Below, piece by piece: positions 23,259 through 35,574 of a stretch of DNA of 64,000 nt (position 1 is its first letter; the number at the start of each line of letters is the position of its first letter). The stretch comes from Arenicola marina. Its lineage: Eukaryota; Annelida; Polychaeta; Arenicolidae. The notes beneath the pieces are model-generated. The model was given only the letters and a program-made list of their open reading frames with translations. It ran no database searches and had not been told where the DNA came from. The DNA is taken from assembly GCA_964019135.1 (NCBI GenBank), contig CAXHSH010000284.1, forward strand, positions 62,001 through 126,000, given 5' to 3'. A program made the position numbers and the translations under genes.

Positions 23259-24602
23259 ACTGTAGATGGTTTGGGACTGCGTTATATACCTGACCTCGTC
23301 TACTGTTGCCTCAAGATGTGGGATAATCTTTAAATAGTTATCAGATAATCCATTTGTGTCCAACAATGCGTGCTATTGGGATGGGTTGTCTACGATTGAG
23401 GCCTGACAATTTACCAACTATATCAAGCGAGGCTCATGATTCGTACGCGCCGTGAACACGGACTCTCTAGCTGCTTCAGACCGCACTCGCCAGGCGGCGC
23501 TATCGTACGGCTTGGGCTGGATATTGCCAACCGGTAGTGCTAAAATCTGTCATCTTTACAAGGAACTTGGAAGCGTCTTATATTTTAAAGCGTTCAAGCG
23601 ATTTAAATGTTGCGACATATCTACGATACGAATATACTTGATACAACCTGCGTGTTGCCCATACTCTTTTCTTTTATGTAGAGCCGGAGTTTATTTGGAT
23701 GACAGTACCTTCTTTAGACGACAGCAGCATATATACTTTAAGATCTGTTGCCAGTTGATGACATAAATAAATAAATCTCTGCCGGTGATCATCGCGTTTT
23801 CTTACAGTCTCTGAGTGATATTTCATGTATTTTGCCTTGTTTGATGCGCTGCTTGGGAAACGTTTGTTTCAATGACGTCTCGCGTAACCCGGGGCGATAG
23901 GCGGCGTGGTCGCAGCAACTGACGGCGCCAAATTCTCTATTTTCTCATTAGATTCAGCACACAGGTAGTAGACAGATGTGTGTGGACATCCGTCTCTTGA
24001 GACTGTAACGATGCGATCAGGACAGAAATACACTGGTGCAGGTAGGTAAGTTACCCTGTTAACGTCACACATCGATAAGTTGCGCGTCGAAAAGTATATA
24101 GTGTCAAGTAGGGCCTCTAATATGGTCGTATATAACAGTTATATGCATGTAAGTTGCCTATGTCTGAGAGGGGGCTGACTTTGTTACTATTGAGTGGGCA
24201 GACTGATACACGTTTGGCAAATTTGTGCCGTATTTATTCCCTCGTGGGGACGTTTTGGCGTGTGTCGACCGCATTAGACGCAGATTCCGTGGGTCCCTGT
24301 GACGTGCTAAAGCTGGAGGATTGTTCTGGTGAGTGGGGGGGGGGGGGGGGTTTGCATAGCTAAACAACTGCAACTTCAACCTATGCTTTATTTGGTATTA
24401 AAATCAAGTTATTTTATTACTGTATAATGTTTCATATGGCAGAAATATGCAAACTTGGTTATCAATTTAGTAATAGCATGGGGTTGAAAGAAAGGGCTTT
24501 CCATTACTTATCATGGGGATGCCACCATTTGGTGCGTAACTTCAATATGGGTCTAAAATCAATCTTTTGTCAAGTATTACTGAGTGGATTTGGTGACATG
24601 TA
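23259..24602. other. Left spacer, unit 6 (most divergent)
   Basis: Carries more private changes than the other left spacers. The palindrome seen elsewhere as GGCAAAATTTTGCC reads GGCAAATTTGTGCC. GACGTTTAAAGC reads GACGTGCTAAAGC, and G16 (24335-24350) is followed by TTT. No gene seen. Confidence 0.83.
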
Positions 24603-25284
24603 ATCCAGAATACGAAATCCCCATGGACGCTGGGCGGTGACAATGGATCCACAATACGACTTCACCATGGTCACTGGGCGGTACCACGGGATCCAGAATA
24701 CGACTTCACCATGGTCACTGGGCGGCACCGTTGGATCCAGAATATGACGTCACCATGGTCACTTGGGGGTTCAATGGGATCCGGAATACGACATCACCAT
24801 GCTCACTGGGCGGGGGCAAGGGATCCATAATACGACGTCACGGTGTTCCCTGGGTGTCGCCATCGGATCCAGAATACGACATCACCATGGACGCTGGGCG
24901 GTGTCATGGTACGAAGAATACGACGCCACCTTGGTCACTGGGCGGTGCTTTGGGGTGCAGAATACAACGTCACCATGGTCACAGGGGTGTTCCACGGGAT
25001 CCTGAATACGACGTCACCTTGGTGACTGGGCGGTGTCATGGCATTCAGCATACGACGTCACCTTGGTCACTGGGTGGTGTCAGGGCATCCAGCATACGAC
25101 TTCACCTTGGTCACTGAGAGATGCAGTGAAATCCAGAATACGACTTCACCATGGTCACTGGGCGGTGACAAGGGATCCAGAATACCACGCCGCCATAGTC
25201 ACCGGGCGGTGTCATGGGATTCAGAATGCGATATCCCCATGGTCACTGGATCCAGAATGCGACGTCACCATGGTCACTGGGCGG

Positions 25285-26256
25285 CAGACATGGGGTAATC
25301 ATAATCAGTAATCGTAATCGATTGTAATCGATTACATTTTTAAGTAATCGTAATCGTAGTCGATTACATTGGTTTTTAAGGCAATGTAATCGTAATCGTA
25401 ATCGATTACATTGCTAATGTAATCGTAATCATGATTACTTTTGATGATTACTTTGCTATGTACACTCGGGCTGTTTGATCTCCGATTGATCGTCTTACTT
25501 TCCATGTCGCCTGTATCATATACGGAAACTCGCCATTGCAGTCTTACTGTGGAGATTCGATCCCCCTCGAAACCACCCTGGCCCTTCCTGCTCCACCCGA
25601 CAAATAACCAGACATAACCAATTAATCTGGCTGGGGGTGCCACATTCTAATCCCCTCATTATCTTGTTTGCATTGGATAGCTAGAAGTATTCCAGAGCGA
25701 CTTAGGAGTCTATATGTTGGGAGCAGGTAGGTGGGTGGGGGCTGCATTGGTAGGTAGATGGGGCTGTGATGGGAGGGTGGTAGATGCTTGTGTTATTGTT
25801 CTCAGTATCAAGATTGATTGGAAGAGGTGTTGTTATAAAACGAACTCGATTCGGTCAGGACTGGTGCACGGCGATGTATGGTGTGGTGGCTGGACTAGAT
25901 TCTCTTGTTTCATATAACGGTGTGGCTTCCTTTAGTTCCATGGCATTTAAAATAGAGGTAATAACTTTTTACGCGCGACACCTCCCTCTCCGGCGAGAAT
26001 CCCAAAGTTCTAAAGTTTAAATGAATCCAGCAAGATAGAGGTGCGATTATCCGTCAGTGTTGTGTTTTTTATTTCAATTACGTCGAAAAACAGTGCATGT
26101 AATCACGATTGTAATCATGATTACATTGAATGTAATCGTAATCGTAATCGAGTACTTTCATATTTCCTGTAATCGTAATCGTAATCGTAATCATGAAATT
26201 CCCAAGTAATCGTACTCGTAATCGATTACATTTACAATGTAATCACCCCATGCCTG
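25285..26256. mobile_element. Non-autonomous hAT-like DNA transposon (972 bp)
   Basis: The ends are inverted and match at 14 of 17 bases: CAGACATGGGGTAATCA at 25285-25301, and CAGGCATGGGGTGATTA read inward from 26256. Elements of the hAT superfamily begin CAG, end CTG and duplicate 8 bp of target. Here CTGGGCGG stands on both sides (25277-25284 and 26257-26264), while empty sites in other units, such as 12870 onward, have it once. Inside each end lie many TAATCG hexamers with GATTACA motifs (about 25300-25440 and 26095-26240). The middle has no transposase-like frame, so the element would depend on an outside transposase. Superfamily assignment is from ends and target length alone. Confidence 0.86.
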
Positions 26257-26499
26257 CTGGGCGGTGGCATGGGATCCAGAATACCACGTCACCATGGTCA
26301 CTGGCGGTGCCATGGGATCCAGGATACGACGTCACCATGGTCACTGGGCGGTGCTATGGGATTCAGAATGCGATATCTCCATGGTCACTGGATCCAGAAT
26401 GCGACGTCACCATGGTCGCTGGCGGTGTCATGGGATCCAGAATACCACGTCAACATGGTCACTGGGCGGTGGCATGGGATCCACAATGCGATATCCCCA

Positions 26500-26617
26500 T
26501 GCTGACTGGATCCAGAATGCAACGTCATCATGGTCACTGGCGATGCAATGGGATGCAGAATACGTCGTCACTATGGTCACTGGGCGGTGCCATGAGATCC
26601 AGAATGCGATATCACCG
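26500..26617. repeat. 118-bp unit, single copy (unit 6)
   Basis: One copy of the unit that is triplicated elsewhere, with CACTGGCGATGC as in the second and third copies of other units. It is followed by a type B 5S gene. Confidence 0.85.
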
Positions 26618-26748
26618 CCATGGGACCAAGAATGCGACATCACGATGGTCGCTGGCCGGTGCCATGGGATCCAGAATACGTCTTCACCATGGTCAGTGGA
26701 TGGTTCCATGGGATCCAGAATACGACGTCACCGTGGTCACTGGACGCC

Positions 26749-27797
26749 GTAATGAGTTCAACGGGAAAACGTCACCCTAGAAGTAAGAGATATGTTCATG
26801 TTCTGGAGCATTATCTGACGCGGGTTGAACTAGGCGGTATGGGAGTTTATCACTGTAGTCGTTTGCCATGGCCGCTGGCTTCGGTCTAACGATCCACTGG
26901 AATTTAATCACCCATGACATTTTCCCATAGGTTTATATTAATAGAGAATCATGGGAATGTTATATGTGAAGCGATGATTACCATCGTGGTAAAGTTTGGG
27001 ATGCGACGAGGCTGGAAATGAAATGTTGGTGTTTTAAGCCACTTTTGTGTACATACAGGCTAAATTGGGCCAAGGAACGAGGCTGGAGGTTACATACCAT
27101 CAGAAACCACCACCCCCATGTTACGTAATGCAATAACCCAAATTTTCAAACCCATGCTAGAAAAAAATCGGTACCCATGTTTGACTATAGGGGCCGCGGG
27201 AAATGGAAAAGATAGAGCAAGTATCCAACTATACTTTAAAAACAAACAGAACAGAGGTTGACGTGCGATATCTTTAGCTACAACCCATAGTATGACACCC
27301 CCCCTAGCGCGACCCGCCGGAAATTAGACACCCAGCGAATCAGCATGTGATGAGGTCGACCGAACAACGCACCCGTAACATCCGCAAGCATGATTCAATA
27401 CGCCACAGACTAATGCAACAGGTAGTAATCTGGCCAAACATTAGTAAAAGAAACTACATATGCAAAGAAAGAAATAACCAGTAACCATATAACCCTGATA
27501 TACGACCATATTTTAGGCACTACTTGACGGTATATACTTGTCTACGCAGCCACGACGACCTATTGATGTGTAACCTGGAGCGCATGTAGTCATCAGGTCC
27601 CCATCAACCGTCCCTGTGACAGGGTAAAGAGGTATATCATAAGGGCCATTTATAGTGAATGTGAATTTACTATTTGAGGACATCTTTAAGGCGAAACGTG
27701 TAACAATTGCTGGTGCTTGAAGGTAGTGGAGACGAATGGAAAAGAATGGAGAGAGAAAAACAATATAGATGTTAACAAAATTGTTGCGAAAACAAAA
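26749..27797. other. Right spacer, unit 6 (enlarged to 1049 bp)
   Basis: The standard right spacer plus a 71-bp addition (see 27017-27076). It is otherwise like the type B form, with a mixture of TTAGACACCC and AGAAAGAAAT. No gene seen. Confidence 0.85.
27017..27076. mobile_element. 60-bp insertion with 11-bp flanking repeat
   Basis: All other units read GCGACGAGGCTGGAGGTTAC here. In this one ACGAGGCTGGA occurs twice (27006-27016 and 27077-27087) around 60 bp of unrelated sequence starting AATGAAATGTTGG. That is what an insertion with target duplication looks like. The inserted piece has no inverted ends or poly-A that I can see, so its class is unknown. A template-switch event is an alternative. 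Confidence 0.6.
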
Positions 27798-27915
27798 GTC
27801 TACAACACCCGGTATTCCCAGGCGGCCACCCATCCTAGTACTAACCGGGCCCAACGTTGCTCAACTACGGGGATCGGACGAGAACCGGTGCTTTCAACGT
27901 GGTATGGCCGTAGGC
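27798..27915 (-). rRNA. 5S rRNA, copy 7 (type B)
   Basis: A complete type B copy with G54 and G90. The TATA-like box is at 27939-27945. The 3' flank reads TTTTGTTTTCGC as in the others. Confidence 0.95.
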
Positions 27916-29257
27916 ACTGTAGATGGTTTGGGACTGCGTTATATACCTGACCTCGTCTACTGTTGCCTCAAGATGTGGGATAATCTTTAAATAGTTATCA
28001 GATAATCCATTTGTGTCCAACAATGCGTGCTATTGGGATGGGTTTTCTACGATTGAGGCCTGACAGTTTACCAACTATATCAAGCGAGGCTCATGATTCG
28101 TACGCGCCGTGAACACGGACTCTCTAGCTGCTTCAAACCACACTCGCCAGGCGGCGCTATCGTACGGCTTGGGCTGGATATTGCCAACCGGTAGTGCTAA
28201 AATCTGTCATATTTACAAGGAACTTGGAAGCGTCTTATATTTTAAAGCGTTCAAGCGATTTAAATGTTGCGACATATCTACGATACGAATATACTTGATA
28301 CAACCTGCGTGTTGCCCATACTCTTTTCTTTTATGTAGAGCCGGAGTTTATTTGGATGACAGTACCTTCTTTAGACGACAGCAGCATATATACTTTAAGA
28401 TCTGTTGCCAGTTGATGACATAAATAAATAAATCTCTGCCGGTGCTCATCGCGTTTTCTTACAGTCTCTGAGTGATATTTCATGTATTTTGCCTTGTTTG
28501 ATGCGCTGCTTGGGAAACGTTTGTTTCAATGACGTCTCGCGTAATCCGGGGCGATAAGGGGCGTGGTCGCAGCAACTGACGGCGCCAAATTCTATATTTT
28601 CTCATTAGATTCAGCACACAGGTAGTGGACAGATGTGTGTCGACATCCGTCTCTTGAGACTGTAACGATGCGATCAGGACAGAAATACACTGATGCAGGT
28701 AGGTAAGTTACCCTGTTAACGTCACACATCGATAAGTTGCGCGTCGAAAAGTATATAGTGTCAAGTAGGGCCTCTAATATGGTCGTATATAACAGTTATA
28801 TGCATGTCAGTTGCCTATGTCTGGGAGGGGGCTGATTTGTTACTATTGAGTGGGCAGACCGATACACGTTTGGCAAAATTTTGCCGTATTTATTCCTTCG
28901 TGGGGACGTTTTGGCGTGTGTCGACCGCATTAGACGCAGATTCCGTGGGTCCCTGTGACGTTTAAAGCTGGAGGATTGTTCTGGTGAGTGAGGGGGGGGG
29001 GGGGATTGCATAGCTAAACAACTGCAACGTCAACCTATGCTTTAGTTGCTATTAAAATCAAGTTATTTTATTACTGTATAATGTTTCATATGGCAGAAAT
29101 ATGCAAACTTGGTTATCAATTTAGTAATAGCATGGAGTTGAAAAAGAAGGGCTTTCCATTACTTATCATGGGGATGCCACCATTTGGTGCGTAACTTCAA
29201 TATGGGTCTAAAATCAATCTTTTGTCAAGTATTACTGAGTAGATTTGGTGACATGTA
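27916..29257. other. Left spacer, unit 7
   Basis: Near-identical to the unit 1 left spacer; G13 (28992-29004). A private change GCGATAAGGGGCG stands where others have GCGATAGGCGGCG. No gene seen. Confidence 0.85.
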
Positions 29258-30977
29258 ATCCAGAATACGAAATCCCCATGGACGCTTGGCGGTGACAATG
29301 GATCCACAATACGACTTCACCATGGTCACTGGGCGGTACCACGGGATCCAGAATACGACTTCACCATGGTCACTGGGCGGCACCGTTGGATCCAGAATAT
29401 GACGTAACCATGGTCACTTGGGGGTTCAATGGGATCCGGAATACGAAATCACCATGCTCACTGGGCGGGGGCAAGGGATCCATAATACGACGTCACGGTA
29501 TTCCCTGGGTGTCGCCATCGGATCCAGAATACGACATCACCATGGACGCTGGGCGGTGTCATGGTACGAAGAATACGACGCCAACTTGGTCACTGGGCGG
29601 TGTCATGGCATCCAGCATACGACGTCACCTTGGTCACTGGGCGGTGTCATGGTACGAAGAATACGACGCCACCTTGGTCACTGGGCGGTGCTTTGGGGTG
29701 CAGAATACAACGTCACCATGGTCACAGGGGTGTTCCACGGGATCCTGAATACGACGTCACCTTGGTGACTGGGCGGTGTCATGGCATTCAGCATACGACG
29801 TCACCTTGGTCACTGGGTGGTGTCAGGGCATCCAGCATACGACATCACCTTGGTCACTGAGAGATGCAGTGAAATCCAGAATACGACTTCACCATGGTCA
29901 CTGGGCGGTGACAAGGGATCCAGAATACCACGCCGCCATAGTCACCGGGCGGTGTCATGGGATTCAGAATGCGATATCCCCATGGTCACTGGGCGGTGGC
30001 ATGGGATCCAGAATACCACGTCACCATGGTCACTGGGCGGTACCATGGGATCCAGAATACTTCACCATGCTTATTGGGCAGCACCATTGGATCTAGAATA
30101 TGACGTCACCATGGTCCCTTTGGGGTTCAAGGGGTTCCGGAATACGAAATGACCATGCTCACTGGGCGGCGACAAGGAATCCATAATACGACGTCACGGT
30201 GGTCCCTACGTTTCGCCATCGGATTCAGAATACGACATCAGCATGGTCACTGAGAGATGCCATGAAGTCCAGAATACGACGTCACCATGGTCACTGGCGG
30301 TGCCATGGGATCCAGGATACGACGTCACCATGGTCACTGGGCGGTGCTATGGGATTCAGAATGCGATATCTCCATGGTCAATGGATCCAGAATGCGACGT
30401 CACCATGGTCGCAGGCGGTGTCATGGGATCCAGAATACCACGTCACCATGGTCACTGGGCGGTGGCATGGGATCCACAATGCGATATCCCCATGCTGACT
30501 GGATCCAGAATGCAACGTCATCATGGTCACTGCCGATGCAATGGGATGCAGAATACGTCGTCACTATGGTCACTGGGCGGTGCCATGAGATCCAGAATGC
30601 GATATCCCCATGCTGACTGGATCCAGAAGGCAACGTCATCATGGTCACTGGCGATGCAATGGGATGCAGAATACGTCGTCACTATGGTCACTGGGCGGTG
30701 CCATGAGATCCAGAATGCGATATCCCCATGCTGACTGGATCCAGAATGCAACGTCATCATGGTCACTGGCGATGCAATGGGATGCAGAATACGTCGTCAC
30801 TATGGTCACTGGGCGGTGCCATGAGATCCAGAATGCGATATCACCGCCATGGGACCAAGAATGCGACATCACGATGGTCGCTGGCCGGTGCCATGGGATC
30901 CAGAATACGTCTTCACCATGGTCAGTGGACGGTTCCATGGGATCCAGAAAACGACGTCACCATGGTCACTGGACGCC
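29258..30977. repeat. 44-bp minisatellite block, unit 7 (1720 bp)
   Basis: Same length and order of monomers as unit 1, at an offset of about 27847. Confidence 0.93.
30492..30845. repeat. 118-bp higher-order repeat, 3 copies (unit 7)
   Basis: Copies start at 30492, 30610 and 30728. The second has CCAGAAGGCAACG in place of CCAGAATGCAACG. Confidence 0.9.
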
Positions 30978-31954
30978 GTAATGAGTTCAACGGGAAAACG
31001 TCACCCTAGAAGTAAGAGATATGTTCATGTTCTGGAGCATTATCTGACGCGGGTTGAACTAGGCGGTATGGGAGTTTATCACTGTAGTCGTTTGCCATGG
31101 CCGCTGGCTTCGGTCTAACGATGCACTGGAATTTGATCACCCATGACATTTTCCCATAGGTTAATATTAATAGAGAATCATGGGAATGTTATATGTGAAG
31201 CGATGATTACCATCGTGGTAAAGTTTGGGATGCGACGAGGCTGGAGGTTACATACCAATAGAAACCACCACCCCCATGTTACGTAATGCAATAACCCAAA
31301 TTTTCAAACCCATGCTAGAAAAAAATCGGTACCATGTTTGACTATATGGGCCGCGGGAAATGGAAAAGATAGAGCAAGTATCCAACTTTACTTTAAAAAC
31401 AAACAGAACAGAGGTTGACGTGCGATATCTTTAGCTACAACCCATAGTATGACACCCCCCTAGCGCGACCCGCCGGAAATTAGACACCCAGCGAATCAGC
31501 ATGTGATGAGGTCGACCGAACAACGCACCCGTAACATCCGCAAGCATGATTCAATACGCCACAGACTAATGCAACAGGTAGTAATCTGGCCAAACATTAG
31601 TACAAGAAACTACATATGCAAAGAAGGAAATAACCAGTAACCATATAACCCTGATATACGACCATATTTTAGGCACTACTTGACGGTATATACTTGTCTA
31701 CGCAGCCACGACGACCTATTGATGTGTAACCTGGAGCGCATGTAGTCATAAGGTCCCCATCAACCGTCCCTGTGACAGGGCAAAGATGTATATCATAAGG
31801 GTAATTTTATGGTGAATGTGAATTTACTATTTGAGGACATCTTTAAGGCGAAACGTGTAACAATTGCTGGTGCTTGAAGGTAGTGGAGACGAATGGAAAA
31901 GAATGGAGAGAGAAAAACAGTATAGATGTTAAAAAAATGATTGCGAAAACAAAA
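30978..31954. other. Right spacer, unit 7 (977 bp)
   Basis: Type A form with two single-base losses: GGTACCATG for GGTACCCATG near 31331, and a C6 run where others have C7. The first of these breaks the 64-codon frame seen in most other units. No gene seen. Confidence 0.85.
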
Positions 31955-32072
31955 GTCTACAACACCCGGTATTCCCAGGCGGTCACCCATCCTAGTACTA
32001 ACCGGGCCCAACGTTGCTTAACTACGGGCATCGGACGAGAACCGGTGCTTTCAACGTGGTATGGCCGTAGGC
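31955..32072 (-). rRNA. 5S rRNA, copy 8 (type A, C44G)
   Basis: A complete type A copy with one private change, C44 to G (GATGCCCG for GATCCCCG on the gene strand). The TATA-like box is at 32096-32102. The flank beyond it switches to the type B form. Confidence 0.94.
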
Positions 32073-33415
32073 ACTGTAGATGGTTTGGGACGGCGTTATA
32101 TACCTGACCTCGTCTACTGTTGCCTCAAGATGTGGGATAATCTTTAAATAGTTATCAGATAATCCATTTGTGTCCGACAATGCGTGCTATTGGGATGGGT
32201 TGTCTACGATTGAGGCCTGACAGTTTACCAACTATATCAAGCGAGGCTCATGATTCGCACGCGCCGTGAACACGGACTCTCTAGCTGCTTCAGACCACAC
32301 TCGCCAGGCGGCGCTATCGTACGGCTTGGGCTGGATATTGCCAACCGGTAGTGCTAAAATCTGTCATCTTTACAAGGAACTTGGAAGCGTCTTATATTTT
32401 AAAGCGTTCAAGCGATTTAAATGTTGCGACATATCTACGATACGAATATACTTGATACAACCTGCGTGTTGCCCATACTCTTTTCTTTTATGTAGAGCCG
32501 GAGTTTATTTGGATGACAGTACCTTCTTTAGACGACAGCAGCATATATACTTTAAGATCTGTTGCCAGTTGATGACATAAATAAATAAATCTCTGCCGGT
32601 GATCATCGCGTTTTCTTACAGTCTCTGAGTGATATTTCATGTATTTTGCCTTGTTTGATGCGCTTCTTGGGAAACGTTTGTTTCAATGACGTCTCGCGTA
32701 TCCCGGGGCGATAGGCGGCGTGGTCGCAGCAACTGACGGCGCCAAATTCTATATTTTCTCATTAGATTCAGCACACAGGTAGTGGACAGATGTGTGTGGA
32801 CATCCGTCTCTTGAGACTGTAACGATGCGATCAGGACAGAAATACACTGGTGCAGGTAGGTATGTTACCCTGTTAACGTCACACATCGATAACTTGCGCG
32901 TCGAAAAGTATATAGTGTCAAGTAGGGCCTCTAATATGGTCGTATATAACAGTTATATGCATGTAAGTTGCCTATGTCTGGGAGGGGGCTGAATTTGTTA
33001 CTATTGAGTGGGCAGACTGATACACGTTTGGCAAAATTTTGCCGCATTTATTCCTTCGTGGGGACGTTTTGGCGTGTGTCGACCGCATTAGACGCAGATT
33101 CCGTGGGTCCCTGTAACGTTTAAAGCTGGATGATTGTTCTGGTGAGTGGGGGGGGGGGGGGGGATTGCATAGCTAAACAACTGCAACGTCAACCTATGCT
33201 TTATTTGATATTAAAATAAAGTTATTTTATTACTGTATAATGTTTCATATGGCAGAAATATGCAAACTTGGTTATCAATTTAGTAATAGCATGGGGTTGA
33301 AAGAAAGGGCTTTCCATTACTTATCATGGGGATGCCACCATTTGGTGCGTAACTTCAATATGGGTCTAAAATCAATCTTTTGTCAAGTATTACTGAGTAG
33401 ATTTGGTGACATGTA
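32073..33415. other. Left spacer, unit 8 (A-to-B switch)
   Basis: The first 20 or so bases match the type A flank (GGGACGGCG). From about 32165 the sequence is type B-linked (CATTTGTGTCCGAC, GAGGCCTGAC). G16 is at 33148-33163. A private GTAGGTATGTTACC near 32857 differs from the usual GTAGGTAAGTTACC. No gene seen. Confidence 0.85.
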
Positions 33416-35574
33416 ATCCAGAATACGAAATCCCCATGGACGCTTGGCGGTGACAATGGATCCACAATACGACTTCATCATGGTCACTGGGCGGTACCAC
33501 GGGATCCAGAATACGACTTCACCATGGTCACTGGGCGGTACCGTTGGATCCAGAATATGACGTTACCATGGTCACTTGGGGGTTCAATGTGATCCGGAAT
33601 ACGAAATCACCATGCTCACTGGGCGGGGGGCAAGGGATCCATAATACGACGTCACGGTGTTCCCTGGGTGTCGCCATCGGATCCAGAATACGACATCACC
33701 ATGGACGCTGGGCGGTGTCATGGTACGAAGAATACGACGCCAACTTGGTCACTGGGCTGTGCTTTGGGATCCAGAATACGACGTCACCATGGTCACAGGG
33801 GTGTTCCACGGGATCCTGAATACGACGTCACCTTGGTGACTGGGCGGTGTCATGGCATTCAGCATACGACGTCACTTTGGTCACTGGGTGGTGTCAGGGC
33901 ATCCAGCATACGACTTCACCTTGGTCACTGAGAGATGCAGTGAAATCCAGAATACGACTTCACCATGGTCACTGGGCGGTGACAAGGGATCCAGAATGCG
34001 ATATCCCCATGGTCACTGGATCCAGAATGCGACGTCACCATGGTCACTGGGCGGTGGCATGGGATCCAGAATACCACGTCACCATGGTCACTGGGCGGTA
34101 CCATGGGATCCAGAATACTTCACCATGCTTATTGGGCAGCACCATTGGATCCAGAATATGACGTCGCCATGGTCCCTTTGGGGTTCAAGGGGTTCCGGAA
34201 TACGAAATGACCATGCTCACTGGGCGGCGACAAGGGATCCATAATACGACGTCACGGTGGTCCCTACGTGTTGCCATCGGATCCAGAATACGACATCAGC
34301 ATGGTCACTGAGAGATGCCATGAAATCCAGAATACGACGTCACCATGGTCCCTGGCGGTGCCATGGGATCCACGGATACGACGTCACCATGGTCACTGGG
34401 CGGTGCTATGGGATTCAGAATGCGATATCTCCATGGTCACTGGATCCAGAATACGACGTCACCATGGTCGCTGGCGGTGTCATGGTATCCAGAATACGTC
34501 GTCACTATGGTCACTGGGCGGTGCCATGAGATCCAGAATGCGATATCACCGCCATGGGACCAAGAATGCGACATCACGATGGTCGCTGGGCGGTGGCATG
34601 GGATCCAGAATACCACGTCACCATGGTCACTGGGCGGTACCATGGGATCCAGAATACTTCACCATGCTTATTGAGCAGCACCATTGGATCCAGAATATGA
34701 CGTCACCATGGTCCCTTTGGGGTTCAAGGGGTTCCGGAATACGAAATGACCATGCTCACTGGGCGGCGACACGGGATCAATAATACGACGTCACGGTGGT
34801 CCCTACGTGTCGCCATCGGATCCAGAATACGACATCAGCATGGTCACTGAGAGATGCCATGAAATCCAGAATACGACGTCACCATGGTCACTGGCGGTGC
34901 CATGGGATCCAGGACACGACGTCACCATGGTCACTGGGCGGTGCTATGGGATTCAGAATGCGATATCTCCATGGTCAATGGATCCAGAATGCGACGTCAC
35001 CATGGTCGCAGGCGGTGTCATGGGATCCAGAATACCACGTCACCATGGTCACTGGGCGGTGGCATGGGATCCACAATGCGATATCCCCATGCTGACTGGA
35101 TCCAGAATGCAACGTCATCATGGTCACTGCCGATGCAATGGGATGCAGAATACGTCGTCACCATGGTCACTGGGCGGTGCCATGAGATCCAGAATGCGAT
35201 ATCCCCATGCTGACTGGATCCAGAATGCAACGTCATCATGGTCACTGGCGATGCAATGGGATGCAGAATACGTCGTCACTATGGTCACTGGGCGGTGCCA
35301 TGAGATCCAGAATGCGATATCCCCATGCTGACTGGATCCAGAATGCAACGTCATCATGGTCACTGGCGATGCAATGGGATGCAGAATACGTCGTCACTAT
35401 GGTCACTGGGCGGTGCCATGAGATCCAGAATGCGATATCACCGCCATGGGACCAAGAATGCGACATCACGATGGTCGCTGGCCGGTGCCATGGGATCCAG
35501 AATACGTCTTCACCATGGTCAGTGGACGGTTCCATGGGATCCAGAAAACGACGTCACCATGGTCACTGGACGCC
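33416..35574. repeat. 44-bp minisatellite block, unit 8 (2159 bp)
   Basis: Follows unit 3b at offset 21185 for over 1 kb. It lacks about three monomers near 33835 that units 4 and 15 have. It ends in the triplicated 118-bp form. Confidence 0.93.
35089..35442. repeat. 118-bp higher-order repeat, 3 copies (unit 8)
   Basis: Copies start at 35089, 35207 and 35325; the first has TCGTCACCATGG for TCGTCACTATGG. Confidence 0.9.

Larger units (their letters stand above)
24603..26748. repeat. 44-bp minisatellite block, unit 6 (interrupted)
   Basis: About 1.17 kb of minisatellite split by a 972-bp hAT-like element at 25285-26256. A TGACGTCACC replaces the TGACGTAACC of other units near 24745. Only one copy of the 118-bp unit (26500-26617) is present. 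Confidence 0.92.

Noticed and set aside
25540..25570. tRNA-like GATTCGATCCCCC inside the hAT-like element
   Set aside because: No matching acceptor stem or A-box at the right distance.
25332..25917. Open frames inside the hAT-like element as a transposase
   Set aside because: The frames are short (67-103 codons), include the hexamer repeats, and show no hAT dimerisation or catalytic motif.
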